64,000 nucleotides of DNA from Tetrapyrgos nigripes (Eukaryota > Basidiomycota > Agaricomycetes > Agaricales > Campanellaceae). The notes under the pieces were generated by a model. It made no database searches, was not told the origin of the DNA, and worked only from the letters and a program-made list of their open reading frames with translations. Within the stretch, counting starts at the first letter, position 1; each line of letters begins with the position of its first letter. Location of the stretch: assembly GCA_013368315.1 (NCBI GenBank), contig JAACJM010000102.1, positions 235,941-299,940 on the forward strand. Reading direction: 5' to 3'. A program made the position numbers and the translations under genes. Positions 1 through 11,490 of the stretch are shown here, piece after piece.

Positions 1-784
1 ATATGCCTTTCCAATCCTCAGGAGTAAACTGAAAACCTTTTTTTCAGTTGCCTTTTCTTGGCCGACCGTCGTAAACTGGGACTGACGACTCGGAGTGATT
101 GATTAGTCGATCATTTCGATGATCAAACGACGGAACTAGTAATGCAAATTATAAGGAATGATGTGCTCAAAAACCCTTTAAAAACTGTGTCTTGATAAAG
201 ACTCGTATACTGAGGCTTTCAACAATGGAATGTTCTTGACATGAGTATACTTACACTATTTTACTGTTTTTTGTTCTTGCGCAACGCTACATCAACCAAT
301 CATGTGCATCAGACACTTTTCGTATCTTCGCGCTACGCTCCATCATATCACTGACACTTTGACACTTTACAGCTATCATCTGTTCCTACACACGTTAGTT
401 GTTCTTTTTACTTTTACGTGCGTAGTTATTTACTCAGCCACAGGTTGATATACCCTCAGTATGTCTGAAAGAATTGGTAAAGACCGAGGACGAGATTCGA
501 GTTATGAAAGACAAGTGGACAGCAATGCTTCCAAAAGAATAAAAATAAGAAAGGACGCAGTCCCATCTCAGACAAATTCACCCGAACTTTCAGCACTCTT
601 CTATTGGGGAGCAGGAGAATCTCGGAATTACATAAAATTGATAGTAGATATTCAGACTGTTCATGCTAAGTTGAATATGCTGAAAATATGAATTATATAG
701 GTTCTTTTGCAACTGTTAAATGTTCAAAAGAGTTTAAAATTGCAAATGCCACAAAAATGACCAGCTTGCTTGTTATTGCTGTAT
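1..784. other. Region upstream of the NB-ARC/TPR gene
   Basis: No confident gene. A 76-codon open frame at 461-691 (+) starts in a plausible context after an AT-rich leader and is rich in Arg, Lys, Asp and Ser. It could be the first exon of the NLR-type gene that follows, but I could not place a splice donor that joins it in frame. The rest looks like ordinary AT-rich intergenic or promoter sequence. Confidence 0.3.
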
Positions 785-3203
785 ACTATAGATTCCCATT
801 GTCAATGGACGGACAAGTGAAAGCTCACAGACTCAAACCAGGGAGACAGCTCCGAATAAAGAGCACAGCAACCCTCCTGAGCAAGGAAATATTTCTAGTG
901 AATTTTTTCGTGGTGCACACCATTTTCACGTAGAAAATTCAGTATTCAACAGCCATATGATGGGTAAGCATTGATATCCCTAGGCCATGAGTGACTCAGA
1001 CTGAATTTCATTGACAGGTGTATCTCAGCCTCAAGATACTCCTCAGAAGGTATGTGAATATGCAATATGCTTTGGTCTTTTCAAAAGGCTCATGTTCATC
1101 ATGTCTACCTGTGGATCCAGAGAATCACACATGAGTAAGGCAGCTGTATTCCTCATTTTTAGATTCACTAACATAAATCTTTTGACTTGAAAGTACTATC
1201 CACTTTGCAATACCTGCACCTCCAAAGATTTTCACAGGAAGAGATGCTCTCATCAATGAAGCAGTTGAAATCCTCTGCAGAAGAAGCCAAAACCATTTGG
1301 CAATTCTTGGACCTGGAGGAATTGGGAAAATATCCCTTGCACTTGTCATCAGCAATACGCCAGAAGTCCAGGCAAAGTATCAGAAGTTTCATTTCTTGCC
1401 TTGTGACATTCTGGAGGATCAGAATGGTCTCATTCAAGGTCTCATTCAAGTACTAGGGCTGCATATGCAGGAAGGGAAAAGCCAGCATGCTATTTTATAT
1501 GACTATCTGCAAATCAATCAAAACCCTCTTCTTTTTATCCTGGATAATTTTGAAACCCCTTGGAATTACAAGAATGCAAGAACAGAGGTCAAGCATTTTA
1601 TTGAAAAGATTGCTGATTTCAGCTCTATTACTCTCATTGTCACCATGAAAGGCATGGAAGGGCCAGGAGACATTGCATGGAAGATACTTGGAAAGTCTCA
1701 GATACCAACATTATCCAGGGAAGCTGCCAGAGAAGCATTCTATCAGATTTCCAGAAAGATCAAAACAGAAGATAATTCTGGAAAATTTGATCATCTTAAT
1801 GAACAGTTGGACTGTGTTCCTCTTGCAATTAGACTCATAGCCCAGCTTGCAAAAAAGATTAATCTAGAGAATTTGCTCAGGAGATGGAATGAGTTAGAGA
1901 CTAAAATAGTCTCAGAGTCTGAAGCACAGCCAGGAAAACTGACAAATGTAGAATTCTCCATAGAATTATCTGTCGGACTATTTGATCCAACTGCTAAAGA
2001 TCTCTTAGGAGCATTGTCGTACCTACCAAATGGTGTACCCCACTGGAACCAAACACTGAGCAAGATGTTGCCTGAGGTTCCTGAGTCAGAAATCAAAGTA
2101 TTTCAATTGCTAGATTGCTCACTTGTGCTTGAAAAAAGTGAGGCACTCATGATGCTGGCACCAGTCAGAGAGTATATATTAGTTAGATATAATATCTCAG
2201 ACTTCTGCCATAACCAGAAATGACAGAAATGATATCAGGCAGTACAAAACCAAGGGAAGATTTAGAGTTACATACTTTGAATCTGTTTAAGATATCTTCA
2301 CAATATCAAGGTCAAGGAGGGCAAGAAAAGGCTGCACACTGTCTTAAAACTTTGGGCCATATGTATTTTGATCAAGACAAGTTCAGTAATGCTACAAAGA
2401 TTTTGACAGAAGCTAGAGTCAAGTTTCAAGATACGAAAAATGAACATGAGGCAGTAATTTGCCTGGGGGGGATTATTAGCATTCACAAAATGCAAAGCAG
2501 ATATAATGAGGCAATAGCAATGCTATCAGAAGCCAAATCTCAGTTTCAGAAGGTAGATAGCGAGCAGGGCATTGCAAGCTGTTTGTGGAGCCTGGGCAAA
2601 ATTTACAGGAAGCAGGACCGGTATAGTGAGGCAATGGAAACACTGTCAGAAGCCAAGGTTCTGTATCAGAGTATAGGAGATCAGAGAGGTACTGCAGAGT
2701 GTCTGAAAGGGCTGGACAGATACTGAGCAATTAAAATCAATTAGATGAGGCTCTTCCATTAATCCATGAAGCATATGAAATTAATTTTACTGTAAATGAT
2801 ATTTGTCAGATGGGTAGGTGCTTGCAAGAATCAGGAGTTATATTACGAGGCTGAATGAAATGAGGATGAGTTCTTAACACTCAGTTTCTGCATGTGGCTA
2901 TGTTCAAAGCCTCCTGATTTTTCCCGTCTGTCCTTTTCCATCACTTGCCTCTATTATCAAGCTCCTTTTCACTTGTTATTGTACTTTTCACTCACTGACC
3001 TTTTTCTCTTCTTTCATTTTCTTCACAAGTTAAAAGAGCTACATTTTATTTGTGGTATTTTTATTTCTTGTATTCTTAACTTTTCCTTCTGGCCACGTAC
3101 TCGCCACGCCTGGGTACTGGCCACACCTCTTTCATACAGAAAAATGGGTCAGTATGAGCTGGCAAAGCAAGCCTTCATAGATGCATTGGGATCTTGCTCT
3201 TAG
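785..3203 (+). pseudogene. NB-ARC/TPR NLR-type gene, decayed
   Basis: STAND-class receptor of the agaric NB-ARC-TPR type, probably a cytosolic self/non-self or stress sensor by analogy with fungal NLRs. An N-terminal exon (about 785-963) encodes the motif EFFRGAHHFHVENSVFNS. A 54-bp intron (964-1017) leads to a small exon (1018-1049), and an unresolved intron precedes the nucleotide-binding exon. There a PPKIFTGRD-like entry motif precedes Walker A (GPGGIGK, about 1312-1332), Walker B (LLFILDNFETPW, about 1530-1565) and a sensor-like LIVTMKG. A stop at 2221-2223 ends this frame. The TPR part continues in another frame (2220-2726) with repeats of the form Y-x2-A-x3-L-x-EA-x5-Q. After a stop at 2724-2726, TPR-like traces continue with further stops. 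A pyrimidine-rich non-coding insert (about 2870-3140) separates a last TPR scrap (GQYELAKQAFIDAL). The domain identity is secure. An intron could explain the first frame change, but the tail is clearly degenerate. Confidence 0.8.
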
Positions 3204-5789
3204 TTTCAGTCTCCAGATCATTATCTTATGGGATGGTGCCACATATCATGGAAATTTGGACTGATATATGCCTGTGTGTGAAAAAGTTCTGAAGTAAATG
3301 GAGAGTCTTGATGAAGTTGCTGACTAAATGTGTTTCTCTTCCTGAACCAGACTTCTTTTTGATAGCATATAGTATTTAGTTCTGATCCAGTCATTGTCTG
3401 CTTACTTTTTTGACTGTCCTAAATTTTCCTGGTTAAGAAAATCAAAAAACTGAAATAAAAACTCAACAACTCAAACTTGTGACAAATAAAATCTTATTTA
3501 TAACAGTACGAACATCTGCATGAGTGAGTGCCTTGTTTATTGCTATAGTAAGTCCCCTAACTGTCATGAACAGGTTCAGATAGGGACTGGATGCCTCTCA
3601 GGCCACCACACAGGAGCAAAGACAACAACAAGGATAGTAGATAGATAAGTGAGTAAGCCAGTAGCAGGCCTATGTCAACATAGTACTGAGGTGAAGCTGA
3701 GCAGTATGGATTTAAGGGAGGCAAGTGGACAGACTGGGGACCTATCTATGAAGCCCTGTAGTAAATATACAAGAGTGCGAAGCTAGATCAGCAGGTATCT
3801 AATAGGAACAATCAGGGAATGATGTCATAGGTACCAAGAGATGAGATCTAGAACAAAGGAAGGGGAAACGATGATGGGAAGGACTAGAACAGGCATGATT
3901 CATGACACTAATGTCGTTAGGGTCTGGCTGAGAGCAAGGTGAGAGAGACTGAGTAAGTCCACTGGGGAAAGGTGTCACTGCTCTGCATGGCAAGCTACAG
4001 TAATAGAGCCTTACACCTCTCTTCTGAAGGCAGCATAGCACTGTGTGTAAGGTCCAGTTTTGCAGTCAACTGTTCTGGAATACAGGTGGACTACACATAG
4101 ATAAAGGGGGTGTGGGCCAGCACCCATGGAGAGTACAAGGCCTGAGGAGCTCAACCATGGTGAAGCACACATTATTTTATTCTGGTGCTGCCAAGAAGAG
4201 AAGGGCGCAAAAAGCGAGTGGTAGGAGTTTGGTAAGAAACGGGTAAAATTGGAAGGAAGAACAGGAATAACCAGGGCACCAAATAGACATAGCCACAAGC
4301 AGAAACCAAGTGTAAAGAACTCAGCCTCGTTCTTCGGCCTCATAATTCATGTTTCTTGTACATTTATAACAAGAAAGTGGGATTCTGTCTCAAACCCTTG
4401 ATGCCAAATGGGCTTGTTGATGAGGGGAGAATCCTCTCTTTTTTTGACATACAGAATAACTACAGCCTTTTTATCAACAAAGTATTCCAAATTTTGTCTA
4501 TTGTTTTGGAGTGCCGCAGATATTCTTATCAGTACTCCAGTGTGATGAAGTGATCTCTACCAAAATAAATGATGCCATTGACTTGATATTCTTGAAATTC
4601 AGGTTCTTGAGGCACATGTATGATCTTCTGAACCTTTGACAAATGGTGACTGTTTCAACCGGTGAGTCAAGAATGCAGTCTTATGGAAAACAACTGACAA
4701 CCTTCTGCTCCACTTCACGGACATGCTCTAGAGTCAGGATAACATTGTCAAACACGTTTACAAACCTTGTAGGTGCATAAGGTGGAAATTCAACCTCATA
4801 TACATCCTTGATAAGATCACCATCAACTTCACCTGCAAAGTGTTAGTTCATATTCCTGGCAAAAAGAGAAATCGAGAAATAAAAAAAAAACTTCTCATCT
4901 ATCCCTCCCTCATTACAATGCCAACTTGTCCACAGACAAGTCAACCCTCACACCAACAGCTACTCCCATATAATTCCCTTGTGGAACCAACACCTGGACC
5001 TTGAATTAGCTGTCCTAAAAATAGAGCATTGCAACAGCAGGCTGAGAATACTTGCAAGATATTTTACTGGGTACCTAAGACATTAGACAATGTGCAGATG
5101 AGGACTTCAAGAGTAGATTTGTTGGGTTTTTCTTAAGAGAGAGTAAGTGCTATAGGGCCTGAGAGTGAGACGAGGACAGTCAGAAAGGGACTCTGAGATC
5201 TGAAGAAATCAGAAATGAGCAGCAGTGTCTATTCAAGGGAGAGAGAGGGATTCAGAGATGAGAGCAGGAGTCTGTCTCTATCTGAGAGAGAGAGTGCCAA
5301 ATGTGTTGAAGTGGGTACAAAGAAAAAAGTGCCAGAGAGAGTGCATGTGTCAAATGAAATACCTCAGATTTGTGTGTTGAGGTCATGGTACAAAGAAAAA
5401 AGTACCAGTGGGAAAGTCCCTAGCTTCTGAAAATACTCTTACTTATATACAAGTATCTACTCATACATATTTTTTTCCTGCGTTACAGTGTATCAGTACA
5501 TCTTACAGTGCCTCTTGCACTAGTTCTGTGGTTTCATGGACACAGGACTTGGGCGCTCGCTCAGCTCTGATGCAGGTACTTCAGAAGCAACTATATATGG
5601 ATGGTGTGAATGATTGTGAGCAAATGAGAAGGTCAATGAGATGAAATGTATGGGAAAAAAAAGAACTACCAGCGAGGCTGAGGATGAGGACCATTAATAC
5701 CTAATCTTGATTTTGGCTGGATGAATTTCTGCGGGTGTCAGAAATGCTGGAATTATCACTGATTATCACTGTATATACACATAGTCTAG
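3204..5789. other. Gene-poor stretch with low-complexity purine DNA
   Basis: No supported gene in 2.6 kb. On the minus strand about 4,700-4,835 gives a short coding-looking peptide (motif DVYEVEFPPYAPTRFVNVF), but stops close it on both sides and I do not recognise it. At 5,140-5,420 the strand is purine-rich with GAGA runs and contains two copies of a roughly 33-bp block centred on GGTACAAAGAAAAAAGT. Otherwise nothing was seen. Confidence 0.4.
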
Positions 5790-5791
5790 TA

Positions 5792-6082
5792 CTGTACCAT
5801 TTTGACTGAAAGTTCAGTAACATGTAACAGGGGGGGTCTGAACTGACCAAAATAAATTTTTGTAGCACATAACATAGGGGTCTGAATTGTGTTCATAACA
5901 CTTTCTATATAGGGGTATTTCGTGTGGCTGATGCTGCAAACTACAGAAAGGCCTCTAATTGAGTTGTGATCACAAAACACAAGCTTACCATGTCAAACCT
6001 CCACCACTTCTTGCCTTAGAGACATTTTGAGGAGGGCACAGCTGTTTTTAAATGGGTTAAACTTTCAGTTGAAATGGTACAG
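5792..6082. mobile_element. MITE with TA target duplication
   Basis: A 291-bp non-coding element. The left end reads CTGTACCATTTTGACTGAAA and the right end is its imperfect inverted complement (…TTTCAGTTGAAATGGTACAG). The terminal inverted repeats are about 27 bp long with only a few mismatches. TA dinucleotides flank it at 5790-5791 and 6083-6084, as for Tc1/mariner-pogo elements. There is no open frame inside. Assignment to the Tc1/mariner superfamily is inferred from the TA flanks only. Confidence 0.7.
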
Positions 6083-6847
6083 TACTTAAAACTCCCAATC
6101 CAAGAAATCCCTCTGGATGAAATGAAGATACTGTAGTATTTCGACCACATGACCATGTAACACATCACAGGGCCCCTCAATCATGGTTAATTTGGTATTG
6201 TGTAACACATCACAGAGGCTTTTTGGAGTGTTTTATTACCAAAAAAAGGCTGTGGGAGCACTGGCAATGCTAGAAACTTTCCAAATATAGTAATTTGGTC
6301 ATGTCATGGAACAAAAGTATCACATCACACACCAAAGTGGCCAGTCATATGGTCAAAATACTGGTGTTTGACTGGCCAATGTGACACTACAGTCCATTGG
6401 GACAAATGTCTCCCATGATCCCAATTCTTCTCTCCTGCTCTTTGTATGTTGTACACAGCTAGATATGACCTAAAAGTATGTTTCTGCAAAGTACTACAAG
6501 CATAGGTGCAAGAATCATATTTCTGTGCATTCTTCAAAATGGGTCTGGTTGTCCCATCTTGAATCTTTTGCTTTCTGATTAATACGCTAGCCTCAGACTA
6601 CTGGTTTTTTGGGGTCTATAATCAGATATACACCTAACAAGTAGAAATACACTCAAGTTGAGGCTGTAGTATTAGTACAATTGCATAGATACATGAAAAC
6701 TTTAGTTCAGCATACAACACAGCACATGCAGGAGTGTCACACCCCCAAAAAGGAAATTCATTAGAAATACCTGTGTCAATACCCACATACCTGCAGTGAG
6801 GTCACATCATCCATCCTCTGTCTCACTGCAGTTGCACTGACTCCAAA
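6083..6847. other. Non-coding DNA between MITE and transposase
   Basis: No gene seen. The phrase GTAACACATCACAG occurs twice (about 6,157 and 6,201). I looked here for a terminal repeat of the downstream pogo-type transposase and found none convincing. Confidence 0.35.
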
Positions 6848-9411
6848 ATGCTAAAGGCACAAAAAATTCGTGACCTCATGGACAGTCTCTACTGGGAGGC
6901 TGTGGACCTCTATCAGGCAGACTGTCAGCCAGATGCAGTTTTTCCAGAGGGCCAAAAAAAACCACTCAGTCTCTGAGCTGTCTGTGAAGAGATTGAGTCC
7001 CAATAGTTTGAATGCACCAAAAAGTACCCACCTGAACATGTCACCAAATCTACTCTCAGTTGTCTTCTCAATGGAGGAATTCTCAAGAGCCAATCCAATG
7101 CAGAACAAGGTTGGCTGACACAGGGAGAGGAGAGAGAAGTTGTCAATTACTGCTTAGAGATGGCAGACCAAGGGTTTCCACTTACACATCAAGACCTTCA
7201 GCTGGAAGTCAACAGCATCCTACAGGCTTGTCTTGGAGAGGACTTTGACAGTGTTGGATTCCAGTGGATGTACTGCTTTGTGGAGAAGCACCAAAAGCAA
7301 CTCAAGATGTTCTGGTCATCCTCATTGGAGGAGAAGCGTGGTAGAGCTGTCAATCCACATACCAATAAATGCTATTCGAGTTGCTTGAAGATGTTCTTGC
7401 TGGGAAGTGGGAGTTTGATGTTGGGAGGAGGACAGCAAGGAGATAACCCTGGACAAGGATGCAGGTGTAGTTGATGATGACCAGCTGGAGGATCAGGACA
7501 CTGTTGCCCATGGGAATGCAGTACCAACTACACCACCACTCCTGAAGACATCTATGGAACAGACGAAATTGGTTTCCAACCCTCCTGTGGATCCTTGCTT
7601 GTGAATGAGTAGCTTTCCCACACCCAAATTGCCACAACACAACTTGTCTGAATTATAGCAATGCTTTGCCTGGCATTTCTATCTACAGTACTAATTTTGC
7701 CAGGGTCAAAGGGTGATAGGAGCTAGAGGCAGAAGTATACAACATCAGCAGGGGGATGGAGGATGAGAGAATACAACACTATTTGCACAGATGGTACTTA
7801 CATCAAGCCAACTATTATCTTCAACGGCATTTAACATCAACTGGGTTCAGGAGAATCCAGCACAGGCTTTGTGAGTGACAACTTTCCTATTCTGAGACAT
7901 GCACAATACTCACAGCAATTTTGAAGGTTTGCACAATCTGAGAAGGGGTGGACAGATGGACAGATAGGGGTGGAGTGGCTAGAAGATTTCCATGAGCAGA
8001 TGAAGGACAAAGCTGAAGGAAGAACGAGACTCTTACTAGTTGACAGCCACAACTCCCACTACACCTGAGGCTTCCTATGTGCAGCCTGTAAACGCTATCC
8101 AGCACATGGCACTCATGTCTACCAAGGCCTTGATGTTGTCATATTTGCACCACTGAAGTTGTACTGGACACAAGAGTGTGATGCCCATTATTGTCAAACT
8201 CACCAGGGAGTCACCAAGAATAATTTCCTGAAACTTTACAGAAAAGCACACATTCAAGTGTTGACTCTGGAAAACATCCTGGCTGCATTCAGAAAGACAG
8301 GCGTCTTTCCTTAAAATCCTGAAATTGTTTGCAACAAGTTAGCACCAGGCAAGGAGACCTCCAATCAAAGTGAATTACCTGCATCTCAACCCAGTCTGAC
8401 AGTTGCAGTGTCCAAGCTGCTAGCAGAATACAATTCACAATCATGGAAACATAGAATGGAGGATATTGTTTCACCTACTTAATGCAGAGTGTGGCCTAGG
8501 ATGAGCAGTTCTGCCTCCAATTCTGCCCCCAATTCCAACCCTACCACTCCAACTCGTCAATGGACACTTCCCATTTCATACCCCCAGAACTGCGCCTCAC
8601 CCAATGTCTCAGCTGTAGATGATGACAACCCATTTACAACACCTTTAGCTCAGGGACATTGAGACTTGAGCACAACTTCGATGTCATTCTTGACGTGTGC
8701 ATCCCCTGTTGTGTCTGCATCAGCAACCCCTCTGCCCAGAACAATCTTCCTTGTATCACCAGTAGTATCCATGACCTTCTGGATTCCCCTCCTTCTACTG
8801 AGCTGGAAAGAAAGCTGCAAAAGGCTTTGGAGACATTTTATGACAAATACAATATGCTGAAGGAGGAATCCATTACCTTACAGTCATCGGTGATCCTCAA
8901 TAGTTCTTATTGTCATCGGCTTCAGGAAGAGAGTCAGAAAAAGAAGGGGAAGGGCCATTTGATGGGTGATGGGATGCCTAGATTGCTGACAGGGGTGGAG
9001 TTTGTGCAGCGTGTTGAGGAATATACGAAGGCCTGTGAAGAGAAAGAGTTAGCAGCAAAAAACAAGTGCCTTGAGAAAAGCTCTGTTGTGGAGATGAAGG
9101 CAGAATGGAAAAAGCTGACAGCAGAGAGGAACAAGCAAAACAAAGTCTTGAAGGAACAATGGAGGGAGGATATACATGTATGGAAGGAGAACAAGAAGAA
9201 GAAAATCCAACAAGGACTGAAACTGAAATGGGGGGACTATTGGGTGCAACCTATCCCAAAGCCCTGGGAAGAGATTTTGAGGCAGACTGGGGGCGATGAT
9301 GGAGGCAATGACAAGGCTCATGGGTCAGAAGATGAGGTTTCTGATGGCAGTGGTGATGGTTCTCCGCAAGAAGAAGAAATGAATGATGACAGCCAAAATT
9401 CAGACTATTGA
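6848..9411 (+). pseudogene. pogo/Tigger-type DDE transposase, degraded
   Basis: Remains of a fungal CENP-B/Tc5 DNA-binding plus DDE_1 transposase (Tc1/mariner-pogo superfamily). The DNA-binding part lies at 7,140-7,370: an ADQGFPLTHQDLQLEVNSIL segment followed by WSSSLEEKRGRAVNPHT, both hallmarks of fungal pogo proteins. DDE-domain traces follow in several frames: an RVIGARG-like segment (about 7,705-7,730), SEKGWTDGQ (about 7,940-7,965), the catalytic-strand motif RLLLVDSHNSHYT (about 8,025-8,065), and PAHGTHVYQGLDVV plus AFRKTGVFP further on (to about 8,310). The C-terminal tail (8,659-9,411, 250 codons) stays open and is coiled-coil-like with a terminal acidic run. Internal stops and frame changes mean it is not functional. 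Terminal repeats were not identified. Family identity is from recognised motifs. Confidence 0.85.
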
Positions 9412-10423
9412 ATTGACTTCTTTACATATAAACTAGCCCCTATTGAGCCCTACTAATCACTAGAGCTGTGTCTATCTTCTGAATAATAACTTCACTCTCC
9501 ATCCATTCCAATATAGCCTGTTCTGAGACAGTCCTGCTCAATGGGCCTGTCAGTGTCTAAGAGACATTTTATGCACTCCTGCTCGTACTTCAAATTACTC
9601 AAATGCCTCTCCCCCTCTTGCACCATTCCCTCAGTCAAAGTTTCCAATTGTCCTTTCCAAGCCTTTGCCTTTGCTTTCACATCTGTCAACTCCTTACGGA
9701 TGTCTTCATAGGCTTCATATTTCTTGTCTCTTTCAGCTTTCCACTGAGTGTCAATGTTATTCAGACAATTACACAAATCAGTGTTCTCCATTTGTAAGAA
9801 TATAACAAAGGCTTTCACTGGATTCAGGAGATAAGTTCAGGGTATTCATGGTACTTATAGATTGTACACACCATCATCCCATAGGTCCTTCAACTCTTGA
9901 TGTGTCTCAGGCACCACACCTCCAGTGAAAATCTTGTCCATTTCATTCAATGACTCTTGAAATGACTCTTGATCTCACAACAGAAGGATTTTTGGATGTG
10001 ACTAGGAGGTAGATCACTAGAAATTTTCAGTTTCCTTTTACTTCTCCTTGTCTTTCTCTTTCGTTTTCAAACTGCTTTTGATGCTCCAGAGGATGTCGAA
10101 ACATTTGAGCCATCAGATAACTCAGAGAGGTCTGAGCCATCGAATGAGTCATAAGTAGGTGTGGTAGACTACTCGGGAGTCAGAATTGGAGTTACATCTG
10201 CTGAGTTAAAAGCAGGGAGATCTTGCACTGCATCAAGAGTGCCAGGATTCAGTTCTTGGAGTTCTTCAACAGCCCTCATAAAATTAAAAGACCCTGTAGC
10301 AGTGATTAAATCACAGGTCCAGGCTGCAAAGATGTTCCCTGAACGAGTCTGCATAGTAGTCAGTATCAAATTTAGCAAAAGAGGTGGATAGGAGGTGGCA
10401 TACTGTTTTTTCCATCTGTTCAC
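9412..10423 (-). other. Unidentified coding traces, coiled-coil-like
   Basis: Two minus-strand open frames may belong to one decayed gene. The first (10,423-10,169) holds a segment starting MNRWKKQYATSYPP, and its frame runs on to Ser/Asp-rich and Lys/Arg-rich stretches near 10,140-10,030. The second (9,818-9,492, 108 codons) is rich in Glu and Lys with heptad-like spacing (KKYEAYEDIRKELTDVKAK), suggesting a coiled coil. I do not recognise the family. Position next to the pogo remains suggests TE-related or passenger sequence. Confidence 0.3.
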
Positions 10424-10854
10424 CTAGTGAGAAATAAAAGGAATATTAATGTCTCAAAAAAACTTGAGAGAAGTGATTGATGGAGGGAACAGACAGGAAA
10501 GAGGCGACGCTTGAGACCCACTTACAAGCCATACTCACAACAGAGTGCTCCAGGACTGCGCACAGAGGGAGCTACAGGTCGTTTGCAGACTTGAGTGGTG
10601 GAAACAATGTTATAAGGGAAGTAAAGGGGGGAGCAGAAATTTTGGGTAATGAATTGGGCTTACTGGGTATGCGCATGCATGACAGGAACCTTGAAGTGAA
10701 AATGAAGAAACTTGGACGCGAGTCGAACATAGAATCACGTGACCATGCAGTGCCTTGCACACCACTCTTGCTTTGCTCCTCAAGAAGCAGAAAACAAACA
10801 AACTCAGAAAGACTCCCAGTAAATGAGAGAACAAAGGATACTTTTTAGGCCCTC
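10424..10854 (+). other. Possible 5' region of the orphan gene
   Basis: A 123-codon open frame (10,477-10,848) has no recognisable motif and is Arg/Glu/Ser-rich. It ends just before a good splice acceptor (TTTTTAG) that opens the first convincing exon of the downstream orphan gene, so it may hold 5' UTR or first-exon sequence. Confidence 0.2.
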
Positions 10855-11402
10855 CCCTGGAGCTGCTTGAGTCACATTTCTCCCAGTACCAAGACTCTTT
10901 TGGCAACTGTGAGGACTTCTGGGCAGAATTTTGGGGAGAATACGAGAGCAACTACCCACGTACATTGATGAGCACCGAGTTAAGGGAGGTGCAGGAGATT
11001 ATGATCAAGCACAATATTGATCAAGTGGGGAAGAAGGCAATCAAGGCCCTAGAAGTTGATGAGGACAATGAAGACAATGAAGACCCTGACAATGAACATG
11101 CAGCTTCAAGGCCAGATGCTGGTGCCACCAAGTCATCTGCCAATGCACCTGTCGTTGCCAGCATGCCCACAACCACAGCCAGCATGTCTGTCACGCCCAA
11201 TACGTCTATGTCCACAGTGAATGTGTCTCCAAACAAAAATGACGTGTTGATAACACCCAAAGGACTTCCCTCCTCTGAGCCTGCAGTCACTCACGTTACC
11301 CCATCTATTGATGACCCACTTGTGTCTGGGCCAACTGTGTCTGGTCCATCTGTGTCTGATCCACCAGTGGCTATTCAACCTGAGACACCCCTATCTGTCA
11401 TT

Positions 11403-11490
11403 CCCAACACCAATCCCAACACTAATCCCAATGCCAATCCCAATGCTAATCCCAATGCCAACCCCAGCGCCAATCCCAGTGCCAATCCTG
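11403..11490 (+). repeat. 12-bp minisatellite encoding NANP-type repeats
   Basis: Seven to eight tandem 12-bp units (consensus AATCCCAATGCC) inside the orphan gene encode N-T-N-P, then N-A-N-P, then S-A-N-P units. Synonymous and single-base differences between units show gradual divergence. It is part of a Pro/Ser/Thr-rich, probably disordered segment (VSGPTVSGPSVSDPPV lies just before it). Confidence 0.85.

Noticed and set aside
3799..4343. Overlapping 80- and 110-codon minus-strand frames
   Set aside because: Codon use and peptide composition look random, with no domain or splice signal.
11401..11490. Possible CRISPR-like regular repeat
   Set aside because: The 12-bp units are contiguous, coding and without spacers. 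The organism is a fungus.
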